From positions 55,178,015 through 55,242,014 of the forward strand of contig NC_057823.1 in the NCBI RefSeq assembly GCF_910594005.1: a stretch of 64,000 nt of DNA. Reading direction: 5' to 3'. The first letter of the stretch is position 1. Each line of letters begins with the position of its first letter. Made by a program: the position numbers and the translations under genes. The notes under the pieces are model-generated. The model was given only the letters and a program-made list of their open reading frames with translations, was not told the DNA's origin and did no database searches. This DNA is from Cervus elaphus (lineage: Eukaryota > Chordata > Mammalia > Artiodactyla > Cervidae). This document shows, one piece after another, positions 31,516 to 43,021 of the stretch.

Positions 31516-33309
31516 TTCCCTTAACCCAGTAAGCTCTTGTCTCTCCATCTTGGAAAGGAAGGATGTTGCTGGGCTGCCTGCCAGCCATTGTTATTTAATG
31601 TGAGTGTCAAGATAATGGAAATGAAGAGCAGGAGGGACCGTGGTGATCCTCTGGTTAAACCTCTTAGAATTCCATTTGCAGGAACTGAGGTCCTTGCAGA
31701 GGTCAAGTGATTTGCTCAATGTCTTCCAGCTATTTAGTGATGATTTTCCTCCCATTTATTAAAAAATCAACTTTTAACAATCTTATTAATCTCCTGCTAC
31801 ACATTTAATGAAATCTATTTCCTTTGATGATCCAGAATTGTTCCTTACTTGTAGGCCTGACCTGAATACTTGTAAATTCTAGCCCATCCCCTGTCTCTGG
31901 TGGCTGAAATAACAGGGTAGTGATGTGAAGCAATGCTGCCATCTAGTGGATGACTTTAAAATGTCAGTGTCTTCAGTGGCTCAGAAGCTGGCTTTTAAGA
32001 TAGAAATCATTCCTTGGACAAATTATTCATTGGATGCTTCTGCGAAAAGTCTGTTCAGGAGTTGAGTGTGTTGTGGGGAGTGAAATGTATGGTAGGAACT
32101 TAGAATCTAGGAGAATGTCTCTTTTCCAGGAAGCACAGAGTGGTTGGTGGGTCTTAGACAAGCTGGTAGGTTGACGGCTTCTCGAGTAACAGAACTGCCT
32201 ACTCAGGGGTTGGAATCCGGCTTTTGATTCCATTGTAGCAGCCGCTAAGGATGTGGGTGAATTCAGTGGCCCAGATGAGAGGGTCATTGGCAGGAGAAAC
32301 ATACCATTCCACTTGGGATTTTTTTTTTTCCTTTTCCATTGGAAATGCATTCTGTTACACTTTACTTCTTAGTGCTGGGTCACTGGTGTTCACATAGAGA
32401 TCAATTCTTTTGTTCCTCAAGCATCAAGTTGAATGTTTGCTATGGGCCAGGCCCCTTTCTGGGGTCTGAAATGGAAAAGTGGAACAAGGTCTTTACTCTC
32501 ATTGACTTTATATTCTTCTAGGCAGTACATGAAAGAAGAATATATAAGAATTTCATGTAGTGATAAGGAAATAAATTGGGAGATAGGATATAAACTCCTC
32601 GGGGTAACCTTCCTAAAATAATGTCAACTCAGGCTTCTCTAAAGAGGGGACATTTGAAATGAGACCAGGGGAAGAGAAAGGAGCAACATGGGTTAAAAGC
32701 TAGGACAGTGTTCTTTAAATTGTGCATGTGTCATAAGATCTGAGTTACTGGATCATGAAATAGAGTAGAGTAGGATGGAATAGAGTGAAAAAGATGAAAG
32801 TGTGTTGCATTTACTTATATATGTATGTTTATTGAGTAATGTGCAAAAGATATTTCTTAGTATGCATTAAAGTTCAAAAAAATCGAACATCTATCTAGGG
32901 AGAGGGGTTTTCAGGCAGATGGAACAACAAGTGCAGAAGTTGCATGGAAAGAAAGAGTTTAGAGTATTGGAGGGTGGCTAGAAGCCCCAGTTGGAACAGG
33001 AGAGGGAGGGATTGAGGGGGAGAGAGAGGGGTGGGCTGGCCCCTCAGGGTCTTCAGACCATAGTAGGGCCCAGGGGAAGGCATCGAAGGAGCTGTGAAAG
33101 TATCTGATGGAGATTTTAGGGAAAGTGTTCTGGCTGCTGGATAGACATTGGATTGTGGGGGCAGAGAAAGAAAGCAGAGAGGCCAGTGAGGAGAAGATTG
33201 CCACTGCCCAGAGAAAATGTGGCTGGTTTAGGGTAGGAGCAGGGCTTGAAGCCCATCTGCTTCCACTTTCCTGGTGGTAACACTCAGTGTACACAGGACA
33301 CATCCTGGT

Positions 33310-33480
33310 TTTCAAATTGTTTACATCCTTTAACTCATTTTCTCTTCAAAACAGCTCTGCTCAGAGCAAGGGCAGGTCATACCATCCCCAGTCTCCAGGT
33401 GTGGGGAAGAGACCCAGAGAGGATAAGTGGCTGTAGCAGGTCCCACCAGCTAGAAAATGATAGAACTGCGATTTCCATCC
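33310..33480 (-). repeat. MIR SINE (diverged)
   Basis: 'tttaactcattttctcttca', 'gacccagagaggataagtgg' and 'agaactgcgatttccatcca' follow reversed MIR order. Confidence 0.55.
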
Positions 33481-33669
33481 AAGTGGTTGCTCTCCTGGCA
33501 CTCTCACTGATGCTGGGCTCTACTCTTCTCGGAGGACTTTCCTCCTGGCTCCTCCAGCCTGGCCTAACTTGTGGCTTTTAAGAAAGGGCCTTTTTTCTGT
33601 TGCAGCCTCACTTGGTAAGTCCAAGCAGGGAGGATGTATTCAGGTTGTGGGGGAAGTCAGGGGAAGTAG

Positions 33670-34756
33670 ATGTGTCCCCAGGTGTAAATGTGTTGGATTT
33701 GCACTACAAGAAATCAAGAACTGCAGGGACTTACAGACCTTAGCTGGCAGGAGCCCAGGCGGAAGTGTATAGACACTTGCTGGCCACCCTGGAGAGGGGC
33801 TTAGTACGGCACTTTTTGAACTCTGTCCTCCAGATAAAGCTCAGTCAGTGCTCAGACATCAACTCTCCTGCTTGGAAGCTTAGGAAACGCCCGCCCACAG
33901 GCTTAGCCCTTCATGTTGATTTTGTGCAGCAGTTAAACTTAGGGAGCTGGGACCTTCTCTATATTAATATGGAAGTTGCCCTAGGAGGAAGTCACTAGCA
34001 GGAGACTTGAATGGATCTTTTGGATTGTCTCATAGCACCTCGTCCTTTTCCAGAGTTTGTAAATTTTTTTTTAATTTACACGATTATTTATCTCTTTTCC
34101 TCATTAAGTTGTGCACCCCAATGAATGAATGAACAATTTACCAAGTCCTTAAGATACAAGGTAAGCAATACCATATGTTTGTTAGCAGTACCTAATGAAG
34201 TGAAAGGTCTGTCCCAGGTTAGCTCTGCAGGAATCTTGACAAAGGAATGCTGAAAGAAATACTCCTTTGGGAGCTTTGTCTTTGTAAAGTATGTTATCGA
34301 ATGACACCTGACACCTTTGTTTCTAAAGAAAAGAGTGTTTTGTTTCCTATTAGCAGGATATCCATTTTTGTTTTTAAAAAATCATATTTTTCTTTTGTCA
34401 TTGAAATGTGCTTTCAGTGTAATTACCTGTTTGGAAAGAATGAATTGACTTCCGCCACACCGTTGAAAGTTTAAGAGCATTGTAGTGATAGTTGAGGCAC
34501 TTCTCAGCACAGCTTCTTGCTGCTCCACACAGTCATTTTCTCCCCTGGGTTCTGGATCCCAGATCACTGGCTTCCTTGTACCCAGTTGTGGGTCTTTCCG
34601 GGTCTCATGACCTGCAAGAGTTGGAGGTGAAGCTTTGAGGGAGCAATGTAATTACTCTGCTTTGTTGTTCGTCCAGGGTGTGGGGAGAAGTAGGTGGGTC
34701 CGTGGTGTAAGTGTGTTGGATTTGCACCATGAGAAATCAAGGACTGCAGGGACTTA
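33670..34756 (+). repeat. Two direct copies of a roughly 70-bp sequence, 1 kb apart
   Basis: Copy 1 (about 33665-33740) and copy 2 (about 34676-34756) share 'gtgttggatttgcac' and 'gaaatcaa(g/a)(a/g)ctgcagggactta', with 'agtag(a/g)tg(t/g)gtcc' upstream. By eye they agree at roughly four bases in five. I do not recognise a repeat family. It may be a local duplication or two copies of an unnamed repeat. Confidence 0.7.
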
Positions 34757-34767
34757 ACAAATCCAAC

Positions 34768-34970
34768 TGCTAGTGTAAGTATGTCTGACTGTTTTGTGAC
34801 CCTGTGGCCTGTAGCTCACCAGGCTCCTCTGTCTGTGGGATCTCCTAGGCAAGAATACTGGAGTAGGTTGCCACTTTCTTCTCCAGGAGATTTTCCTGTC
34901 CCAGGGATGGAACCCAGGTCTCCTGCATAGGCATGTGGAGTCTTTACTACTGAGTCACCAGGGAAGCCCA
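34768..34970 (-). mobile_element. Bov-tA SINE
   Basis: The plus strand reads 'tctgactgttttgtgaccct', 'ggcaagaatactggagtagg', 'ggaacccaggtctcctgcat' and 'ccagggaagccca', the complement of a full Bov-tA. Confidence 0.92.
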
Positions 34971-35184
34971 ATTATGCTATAAACTAGTAGTTCATCCTTG
35001 TCCAAAGAAGGTGTTTGGGATGAGTGAAAATGTTCTGTTCTGAGGTCTCCTGTCTCCCATCATCTTGTTTTGTTCATTAGGATGGATGAATGAGGATGGT
35101 CCTGCCCATTTTCTTTTTCTCTTTAAAATTCTGTCTTTCATGGAACATAGGTCTGCCCCACTGTGGGAAGGTGGTAGAATCTAG

Positions 35185-35440
35185 AGGTTTAAGGATGTAC
35201 AGCGGTCTTGGAGAAAGAGCAGCCAGGACAGAAGTCCCAGCTCTGTCTTGTACCAACTCTGTCAGGTTCCTTAATGTTAGCCAATTTCATTTACTTCCTG
35301 TAAGTTAGAGGTAAGGATGCTATCTTCTTTTTAGGATTATAATGAGGATTAAATAACTAAAATTTGTGAGGATTGAATATGATAATGATGTACAGCTATG
35401 GGCATGGTGCTTGGCCCAAACTTAGCGCTCAGGTAACCAT
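35185..35440 (+). repeat. MIR SINE
   Basis: 'agtcccagctctgtcttgta', 'taggattataatgaggatta' and 'gggcatggtgcttggcccaa' in MIR order. Confidence 0.6.
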
Positions 35441-35599
35441 GAACATTATTCTGATTTCTGCTTCATGCTACTGGATTTGTTTTTAAAAACCATCTCTGGA
35501 GATCTTTTCTTGGCGAGGGGTGGGGGTAGGGAGCTGCTTACTTAATTCTTTCCTCAGATAGTGACCTGCTTTTTCTCTGAAATCCCATTTTGCTTGTAG

Positions 35600-35710
35600 G
35601 CAGACAGCCAGGTGGACCTGGTTCGGCAGCATTTCTATGAAGTATCCCTGGAGTATGTCTTCAAGGTGCAGGAAGTCCAAGAGAGGAAGATGTTTGAGTT
35701 CGTGGAGCCT
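35600..35710 (+). CDS. ARHGAP26: ARHGAP26 internal exon, BAR domain part 5
   Basis: This 111-base exon is in phase 0 at both ends and encodes 37 residues, from ADSQVDLVRQHFYEVSLEYV to EFVEP. The acceptor is 'tgcttgtag' and the donor gtaagt. 'HFYEVSLEYVFKVQEVQERK' is characteristic of the third long BAR helix in the GRAF/oligophrenin family. It corresponds to about residues 163-199. The next exon continues LLAFLQGLFTF, which is the expected continuation of the helix. Confidence 0.97.
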
Positions 35711-37479
35711 GTAAGTAGATGCTCAGGGTTTTGCCGTGTACCCAGACTTTCATCCCCACCCCTCATTCCAGTTACCTAGATGACAAAATGCTCTAAGTTG
35801 TTAGCGAAGACACTGACCAGCCCTGATGCTGTGCCTTCTGCTGGTAACAGTGCTGTCACCTGAGTACCCTGGATTCTCCCCAGTGCAACCATAGACACGG
35901 ACGGAGAATGTTCCGCAGTGGTTCCCGCCTCTAGCCACTCTGTGTTGGGCTGGTTGATTTCCAAGTCTGGGTAAGGGAGGGGAGGAGTTTTCATCTTGCC
36001 AAACAGTAGTGACAACCTCTTACCATTTCTCCTTCCTCTGCCTGCCCCCGAGCCCCACCCCCGCCCCTGCTTCCTCTCTCCCTCAAATAACCCAAAGGTA
36101 GCAGTAACCCAAGGAAACCTTTCTCTTTTTGTCCCCTAAGTTCAAAGCCCCTTCTTATCCCAGGCATGTATTAAAAAGATGGGATAGGAAGCAGCTTCTC
36201 ACTCTAGGTTTGTTATAACCAAGAGGCATGGAGATTGCCCTGAGGGGACTGTGATGGGATTTGGACTTGGGTGGAACATCCCATTGGGCATGTAGGGCTG
36301 CAGTGTGGGAACAAGTCTGGTGTAGCCTAGGCCACCCCAGTGTGGTTGTGCTTTCGTGGAGATGAGGTACTGCTTTAACCCTGCTGTGGCACTAGTGTTC
36401 AGAATCCATGGAGACACCAAATGAGCTTATGGGCCTCAATTTAAGACTTGCTGATCTTGAACTTTTCAGCCAAATGCAATCTCTGATTTAGACCCAAGCC
36501 TTGAGTCTCTTTACAAATAAGATTACCTAAACTTAAGAAAGAGTGATTTTCTTTAGTAAATAATAAAACTATAAGAACCTGAAAGAAAATGACCTCCCTT
36601 TTTGGTTAAGAGTGTTTTGTGCCCCCTTTCTAATTTATAAATTTTGGGGGTGCTTTTTAGGCGTGTAGACTGGCAGGCGATTTTAAGACTATTTGGTCTT
36701 GAAATCTAATGCTTCTGTCTTTTACTTTGCTGAAACTGTTATGTTCTTGGGATCTCCTCCCAGCCATGTCATCTGGCAAATTCTTCAAAGTAGTTAATTA
36801 CCTCAGTCTTACTTGAATATTGGAAATTTTAGAGACATCTTCCTTTCTAGCAGTGATCTCTACCAAGATCTCAAAATCCCTGTCTTTCTGCAGGATCTGT
36901 GAGATGGGGAAGCCATCTGTCAGAGAAAGCAAGCTTGTTGATTTCCCTGCTTGGGGCCCAGAGGTGTTAAAACCAGCCATTCAATTACAGTCTCATCTCT
37001 CATGGTTGGGGCAGGAATTCAAATGCTGTCATGAAGAATTAGCCTTTGGCATTTTTACTTGCTTTTGCTAGAATTTCTATAGAAAAACAGAAGTATGATT
37101 CTAATAACCTTTATGTACAGATTAATTGCTATTATTCTATAAATGCTTGATTTTGATGAGTTGCATTTTAATTGACCCATCCTATTTTTTGGAGGTGTTT
37201 TTCCTTGTTCATTTTGATTTCTCCATATAGTAAATCAGATACTGTATCTGTTAGCTTTTGTTGGGTAACAAATAACAATAAAACCTTATACAACAGTAGA
37301 TGTTTCTCACACATCTGTGGGGTTCATCCAGTCTAGGCTGGTCTCAGCTGGATGGCTCTGTTCATCTATGTGAGCTTTCCTCCTCCTCCTCCCTTTCTTT
37401 CTCCTCTTTTTTAAAAGAAATCTGTAAGGATTTACCTTTCTGTTTCCTGGCATTCTAGTGTAATATATCAGTGTCTTGA

Positions 37480-37690
37480 GCTTTTTGAGAGGCAGTGTAG
37501 CATCATTGTCAAGGGCTCTAGAACCAGATTGCCTGCTTTTAAATCTCAGCTCAGTCGTATTCCAGGTGCATGTTCTTGGGAAGTTATTTTGTGAGCCTCA
37601 GTCTTCTCATCTGCAAAATAGGTATAACAATCCCATTTATAAAGATGTTAGGAAGATTACCTGAGTTTATCCAGGTAAGATGCTTAGAAT
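37480..37690 (+). repeat. MIR SINE
   Basis: 'ggcagtgtagcatcattgtc', 'gcctcagtcttctcatctgc' and 'aaataggtataacaatccca' in MIR order; nearly full length. A Bov-tA has inserted just beyond its 3' end. Confidence 0.8.
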
Positions 37691-37705
37691 AGAGCTAACC
37701 TAATT

Positions 37706-37915
37706 GTGTGCGTGTGTGCTCAGTCACTTCAGTTGTGTCTGACTTTTTGTGACCCTGTGGACCATAACCTGCCAGGCTCCTCAGTCCATGGTATTCTCCA
37801 GGCACGAATACTGGAATGGGTTGCTATGTCCTTTTCCAGTGGGTCTTCCCAACCCAGGAATTGAACCTGCATATCCTGCATTGCAGGTGGACTCTTTATG
37901 AGCCACCAGGAAAGT
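37706..37915 (-). mobile_element. Bov-tA SINE with perfect 12-bp target duplication
   Basis: Complement of Bov-tA ('gtgtctgactttttgtgacc' to 'gagccaccaggaaagt'). Direct repeats 'gctaacctaatt' at 37694-37705 and 37916-37927 flank it exactly. Confidence 0.95.
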
Positions 37916-38374
37916 GCTAACCTAATTAACACTCAATTATTATATAGTTGCTTATTAGGACCCAGTTAACAGTCTTTTTTTTTTTTTTTTTTAATTCTGA
38001 GACAGAGGACTATGTCAATTTTGGCCACCCAGGGTCTCCTCAAATGAGTGAATGAGTCAAGTGGCAGTGTTAACAGGGTCTGCTTGGTTTAGTACAGTCT
38101 TGATAAATCTGAAAGCATTTTTTTCTGAATACATAGAAAATACTGACAACCCAGGTGCTCTATCTGAGGAGCTCACAGCCTCCTTGGGGAAGCAACATGT
38201 ATAGTAACGAGCTAGCCAAAGTTGCGTTCAGGTGAGTGCCAGGTTGGACAGGATGGACAGAGGGGTTTAAAAAGTAGAAAACCATTGTGGATTGCAGATG
38301 TTTTTGAGTTCATAAAGTGAGGCACCTGGAAAGCTAATGAAAAAATGTCTGGCCTTGTGTTAGAATTGGCTGAG

Positions 38375-38545
38375 TGGCCAGTGGCCAAGACTCTGCACTC
38401 CCAATGCAGGGGGCCTGAGTTTGATCCCTGGTCAGGGAACTACATCCCACATACCACAACTAAAGATCCTACAGACTTCAACTAAGATTCTGCATGTCAC
38501 AACTAATACCCAGCACAGTCAAATAAATAAATATTAAAAAATGAG
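38375..38545 (+). mobile_element. CHR-type SINE with 9-bp target duplication
   Basis: 'ccaagactctgcactcccaa', 'gagtttgatccctggtcagg' and 'aactacatcccacataccac', ending in 'aaataaataaatattaaaaa'. Flanking direct repeats 'ttggctgag' lie at 38366-38374 and 38546-38554. Confidence 0.88.
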
Positions 38546-38879
38546 TTGGCTGAGAGGTTGGATATAGATATGTAACCTTCACTTTTCCACAGAAGTTCTT
38601 GTTTCTGAGCATACTAGTAGACAAGCAGGTGAGTGGCTGGAGCTGTGAGTAGGGAGAAGAGAGTCATATAGCAAAAAAGCTACTGACTGGATTAGTGGTT
38701 CTCAAAGTCCTAGAAATACAAATTCTCAAGCTGTAACCCATACCTGAAATTTGGGAGTGGGATCTAGTCAACTATACTTTTGTAAGCCTTCCAGGTGATT
38801 CTGCTGCACATTAAAGTTTAAGCTACTGGCCTAGGTTGTACAGAAGAAGAACATAACACTTGATGATACCAGCTGAAAC

Positions 38880-39045
38880 TGTTATGTTCTGTGTAAGTAA
38901 TAAGTGCTTTGCCACATCATGTCATTCGATCATTATATAAGGGTAGGTCCTGTTTTTGTTTTCAGATAAAGAAATTGAAGCATGTTTACTTACCTCTGCA
39001 AGGTCACACCTAGTAAATGGCAGAGCTGTAATGGTCTGACTCTTA
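38880..39045 (-). repeat. MIR SINE (diverged)
   Basis: 'taagtgctttgccacatcat', 'ataaagaaattgaagcatgt' and 'aaggtcacacctagtaaatg' follow reversed MIR. Confidence 0.6.
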
Positions 39046-39840
39046 AATTTCTATTTGAAACAACATTTGACTATATGCAGGTGTAAAGGAAACCAACAAA
39101 AAATCAGTTGAACTAAATTGTTGGGGTGCCTGGTATAAGTGTTCATGTGTTGAGTTGGTTTCAGTCAAAGGAATCTTGCAGCCATTCAGGCAAGCTCCAT
39201 GCACATCCACTATGTTCATTTGTTTCTTAGAAAGTAACTTCAAGTACCTTTGGAAAAACAAAATTTTAGCATGCCAAGGAAGAAAAGTCAGACTTCTGGG
39301 ATCTAAACCCTCTATTTTTTTTGTGCCCCGGAAACCTTAATTTTCTTTTGAGGTACTGAATGTTCTGGAGATTGGGATCATAGATAATGACTTAATGGCT
39401 TCCCGAAGGTAAAGCCTTGTTCCGTCTGTTCCTGAATTTTCATAATTGGTGGTTTCCTCGTGTTGCAGAGAACTCACTCTCCACATTTGTCAGGCTCCGC
39501 AGCCTCTGAGTTTCGCCTCCTGAGTATTTCTCGGTGCTCTGCCTTTCTGTCCTTTCTCACGGCTCTTGCTCCATTGCAGGTTGTCCTTCTTTCTCTTTGG
39601 TCAGTGGCGTCCTGTCCCAACCCCATCAGCTCAGCGTCCCTTCTGATACATTGGTCTGCGTCTGTCTCAGCACTCCTGTGCTAAATCAGCTACGTTGCTG
39701 ATCGCAGTCTTTGCCGTGGCCCAGTGTGCTGATAGGTTAAGGATGAGTTACAGGGAGTTACTTGGCTTCCCCAGCCCAGCTTTTCATCTCTCTGCCGGCA
39801 GCCCTTCTCTTCACTGTGTGCATGAATGGTTCTTAGTAGC

Positions 39841-40307
39841 TGTATTTTTCTGCTATGGTTTCTGTAACAAAGTACCACAAACGGGGTGCCTCAGAACAGC
39901 AGAAGTGTACTGACTCATAGTTCTGGAGGCTATAGAAGTCTGAGATCAAGGTCAGCAGGGCCCTGTTCCCCCTGAAACCTTTAGAGAACTAATCCCTCCT
40001 TTCCTCTTCCTGGCTTCTGGTGCTTTCCTGGCAGTGTTTGGCATTCCTTGCTTTTATAGATCAGTCACTTCAGTTCCTCATCCTCACAGGTCTGTCTTCT
40101 CTCTGTGTTTGTGACTATGTCCAAACTCTGCCCCCCCACCCCCAGTTTTCAAGGACACCAGTCATTTTTGATTAGGGCCTAATGGATTCATTTTCACTTT
40201 ATTACCACTGTACAGACCCTGTTTCTACAGAAAATCACATTCTGAAATACTAGGGGTTCAGACTTCATATCTTTTGGATATAGAGGGGCAAAATTCAACC
40301 CCAAACA
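39841..40307 (-). repeat. Solo MLT1-type LTR with perfect 5-bp target duplication
   Basis: It begins TGT and ends ACA on the plus strand. The text 'aagtaccacaaacggggtgc', 'aaggacaccagtcatttttg' and 'gggcaaaattcaaccccaaa' is the reverse complement of an MLT1-type (ERVL-MaLR) LTR. GTAGC occurs immediately on both sides (39836-39840 and 40308-40312), the 5-bp duplication expected for this class. Confidence 0.8.
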
Positions 40308-42554
40308 GTAGCTCTGTTCTGTGAATGGAAACCACTTAAATTTATCAGAGTCTAGAATGATGCAGCCATCACTAATAAAGCAGTTATGTTTTTGTTCATT
40401 TTTTTTTTAAATCTATGTAATCAGCTAGGAAATAGAAATAGATTTTTCTTACAGTAATTCTCAGAGGGAAGCAAGGATGGGGAGGAAGGGAGGGGGACAG
40501 TGGTGAGGTCTCTCCTTGGCGTTTCCTTTGTTGTGCTGTGGCTGTGTGTCTGGTGTCCAGGGAGGAGCCTGGTTGCATGTGAGGCTTCTCTTACCTAATA
40601 ACCAGCTAAGGCCACAGCCACATTTCTCTCTGCGTGAGGAGAAGCATTTCTTTGAAGTGGACCTGTCCTTTCTTCTCTGGAGTCTTTCTGTGGGCCTTGC
40701 CCACCCCCTGAGCAGTGGACTTTCATTTCCCATGGGTCATAGGTTCAGAGATGCATACAGTGTGTGGGAGGTTGGGGAGGGGAGGAAAGATGCTGTGAGG
40801 GGAGAAGGAAGGGAAGTGGTCCAAAGATAACAATATTTAAGGCATCATTTCCTGTGGAAGAATGGACAACCAGGCATGATACCAAAGGAAGTGAAAACCA
40901 AAATAAATATTAGCAGCTCTCTGCCTTTGGAGTGCTTGTGTGTATATGCAGGTGACATCTTAGCGAGCTGTTTGAGATAATTACCCTGAGTAAGAGAGGC
41001 CCTGTTGATTTTAAGTGAAGGATAACTCAGAGTTGATAGGAGGAATCCCCTGAGCATCAGTTGCTTATCTTCTGCATTATTCTCCAGTAGAGGGTGACTC
41101 AGTGCTTTGGAAACGTTGATGGAGCAGCAGCATTCAAGGACAACAGGGAGGGAAGAGCTAAGGAAGGACAGTTGTCCTTTGAACACTGGCACTAGATTTG
41201 GCATGAGAGCCCCTTCTTCTCCATTACTGGAGCTGTTTAGAAGAAAAAGTGTGGGCCTTCTTCACAGAAATAGAGGACGTCCAAAGACTGTGGTCATCTT
41301 GAGAAAGAGAGTTCATTTTTAGTCCTTAGTGACTCTCTGTGGCTTACCCCCCATTCCTTAATTTAGGTTAGAGATGTATAAATGGGCCCCTAGATATGTT
41401 TCTAGCCAGAGGACCCAGCAATGCCTGTTCCTTACCTCCCGTGAAGATGTAAGGGAACGGATGCTCCAGGCACAATGGCAACAGGAAGTCAAGGGACCCT
41501 GTTGTTATAAGCTGCACCTTGCCTGACTGTCCAGCCTAAAGCTCTGTGATAAAGTGGGCTGGACACGTGGCTTTGCCTGAAGGCAGGTCAGTATATACCC
41601 TGGTGTTTACCGTTCCTGCCACAGGCAAAGTGTAAGGGTTTCCTTTACTCTCATTGTTAGGGCTGCTTCTCAGAAGGGGAGAGTTAGGTGAAACCAAATG
41701 AGATTGTGTGTAATAAGTAAAGGTATGCTCACTTAAGGACTAGAAGATTAAACACAACAGTATAAAGTGATGCAGCTGTGTCTTGATATAACGTGTTTGA
41801 GGCAGGTCTGAGGGAACAACTCAAACGATGTGAGTCAGCATCGAGACGTTCACGTTAGAATGGGACTGATCTCCAAATGTAGTAGAATTGAGCTTGTGAT
41901 AGAGTTGGGGTCCTGGTTATTCTAAACTGTGTTCAGGCTTTAATTATAATTCTTTCAGCTTGCAGTATGGGACCAAGGCAGGATATGTAGAGCTTGGGAA
42001 AGGGCCAGGAAGTGTAACAGCAATGAGGTTCCATGTGTGCGATGAGAGGAAAGATGGCAGGACATTCATTTATTTAGCTTGGAGAAGTGAAGGCTCAGGG
42101 TGGGGACATTAGTGGTTTTAAGTATATGAAGGCCTGTTGTGAGAATCATGGTGAACAGATGTTTTCAGTCTTCACTAAAGACAAGACTAAACAAGGAATG
42201 CCGTTACCTTTTAGCCCAAGGCACTTTAAATGAGAATTTAGGGAAACCATCTTAACTGAAAATGTGGGAACATGGGATTATTTTAATAAAGGGATCCAGG
42301 GTGTTGACTTTTGGATAATTTATGGCAAGTGCAGAAACACACTTGAACTAATGTCTAATCTGGATGATTTTCTTTGATTTGACTTTGCCTGTTAGGCTGC
42401 AGACTCAGGACACACCAGCTTCCTTTTCTCTCTTCTTTGCTGTTTATCAGTATAACCACACCCTTTTGCATGATAATCTGATGTTATGAATTTAATAGAA
42501 GGAGACTGAGTGGGACCCCTTGTCTTCAGTTTCTGAAGAAGTGATTTTCTTAAG

Positions 42555-42800
42555 AGGTGATGAGGCTCACAGGATACGAGCTTGGGTGTTGGTGCCAAGG
42601 AGACCTGGTTTCAAATCCTAGCTGCTATATACTGTGTGTTTGGGGGCAAGTTACTTAACCTCTCTGAATCTGCTTCCTTATTGTTAAAATGGAGATAACA
42701 ACCTATGAAATGAATACTACTGTTAGGACTATTCAGTGGGATGGGGCATATGAAGTCCCAAGTGCCTGGCATGTAAGAAGAGCTCAGTAAATGATAGTCA
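42555..42800 (+). repeat. MIR SINE
   Basis: 'gagacctggtttcaaatcct', 'caagttacttaacctctctg' and 'aagtgcctggcatgtaagaa' in MIR order, with a 'cattattatta' end. It ends about 115 bases before the exon acceptor. Confidence 0.82.
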
Positions 42801-42916
42801 TTATTATTACTTTGTCATTATTATTACGTTCAAACCAGGGCTGGGAGCTCAGATACAGCTCCATAATACCTCTTGAACCTGCTTATGTGAGGTCTTCCCT
42901 TCTGCCTTCATTACAG

Positions 42917-43021
42917 CTACTGGCGTTCCTACAAGGACTCTTCACTTTTTATCACCACGGTTATGAACTGGCCAAGGACTTCAATGACTTCAAGACACAG
43001 TTGACTATCAGCATACAGAAT
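42917..43021 (+). CDS. ARHGAP26: ARHGAP26 internal exon, end of BAR domain
   Basis: This 105-base exon is in phase 0 at both ends and encodes 35 residues, from LLAFLQGLFTFYHHGYELAK to ISIQN. The acceptor is 'ttcattacag' and the donor gtgagt. 'FTFYHHGYELAKDF' is a signature of GRAF-family BAR domains. It corresponds to about residues 200-234. The residue after AKDF is Asn here; I recall Gly in human ARHGAP26 and Asn in paralog ARHGAP10, so this may be a lineage difference. It joins in phase to TRNRFEGTRSEVE at 44476. Confidence 0.97.

Larger units (their letters stand above)
28787..35599 (+). other. ARHGAP26: ARHGAP26 intron (6.8 kb)
   Basis: It contains homopolymer runs (A at 29204-29225, T at about 29338-29364), a BovB 3' end (30003-30258), an MLT1 LTR split by a CHR SINE (30520-31050), MIR copies (31290-31515, 33310-33480, 35185-35440) and a Bov-tA (34768-34970). 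A roughly 70-bp sequence occurs twice (33670 and 34680). Other parts show nothing I recognise. Confidence 0.85.
35711..42916 (+). other. ARHGAP26: ARHGAP26 intron (7.2 kb)
   Basis: It contains a possible degenerate LTR remnant near 37235-37385, MIR copies (37480-37690, 38880-39045, 42555-42800), a Bov-tA (37706-37915), a CHR SINE (38375-38545) and a solo MLT1 LTR (39841-40307). A T run lies at 37975-37992. From 40.4 to 42.5 kb I see nothing I can name. Confidence 0.85.
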
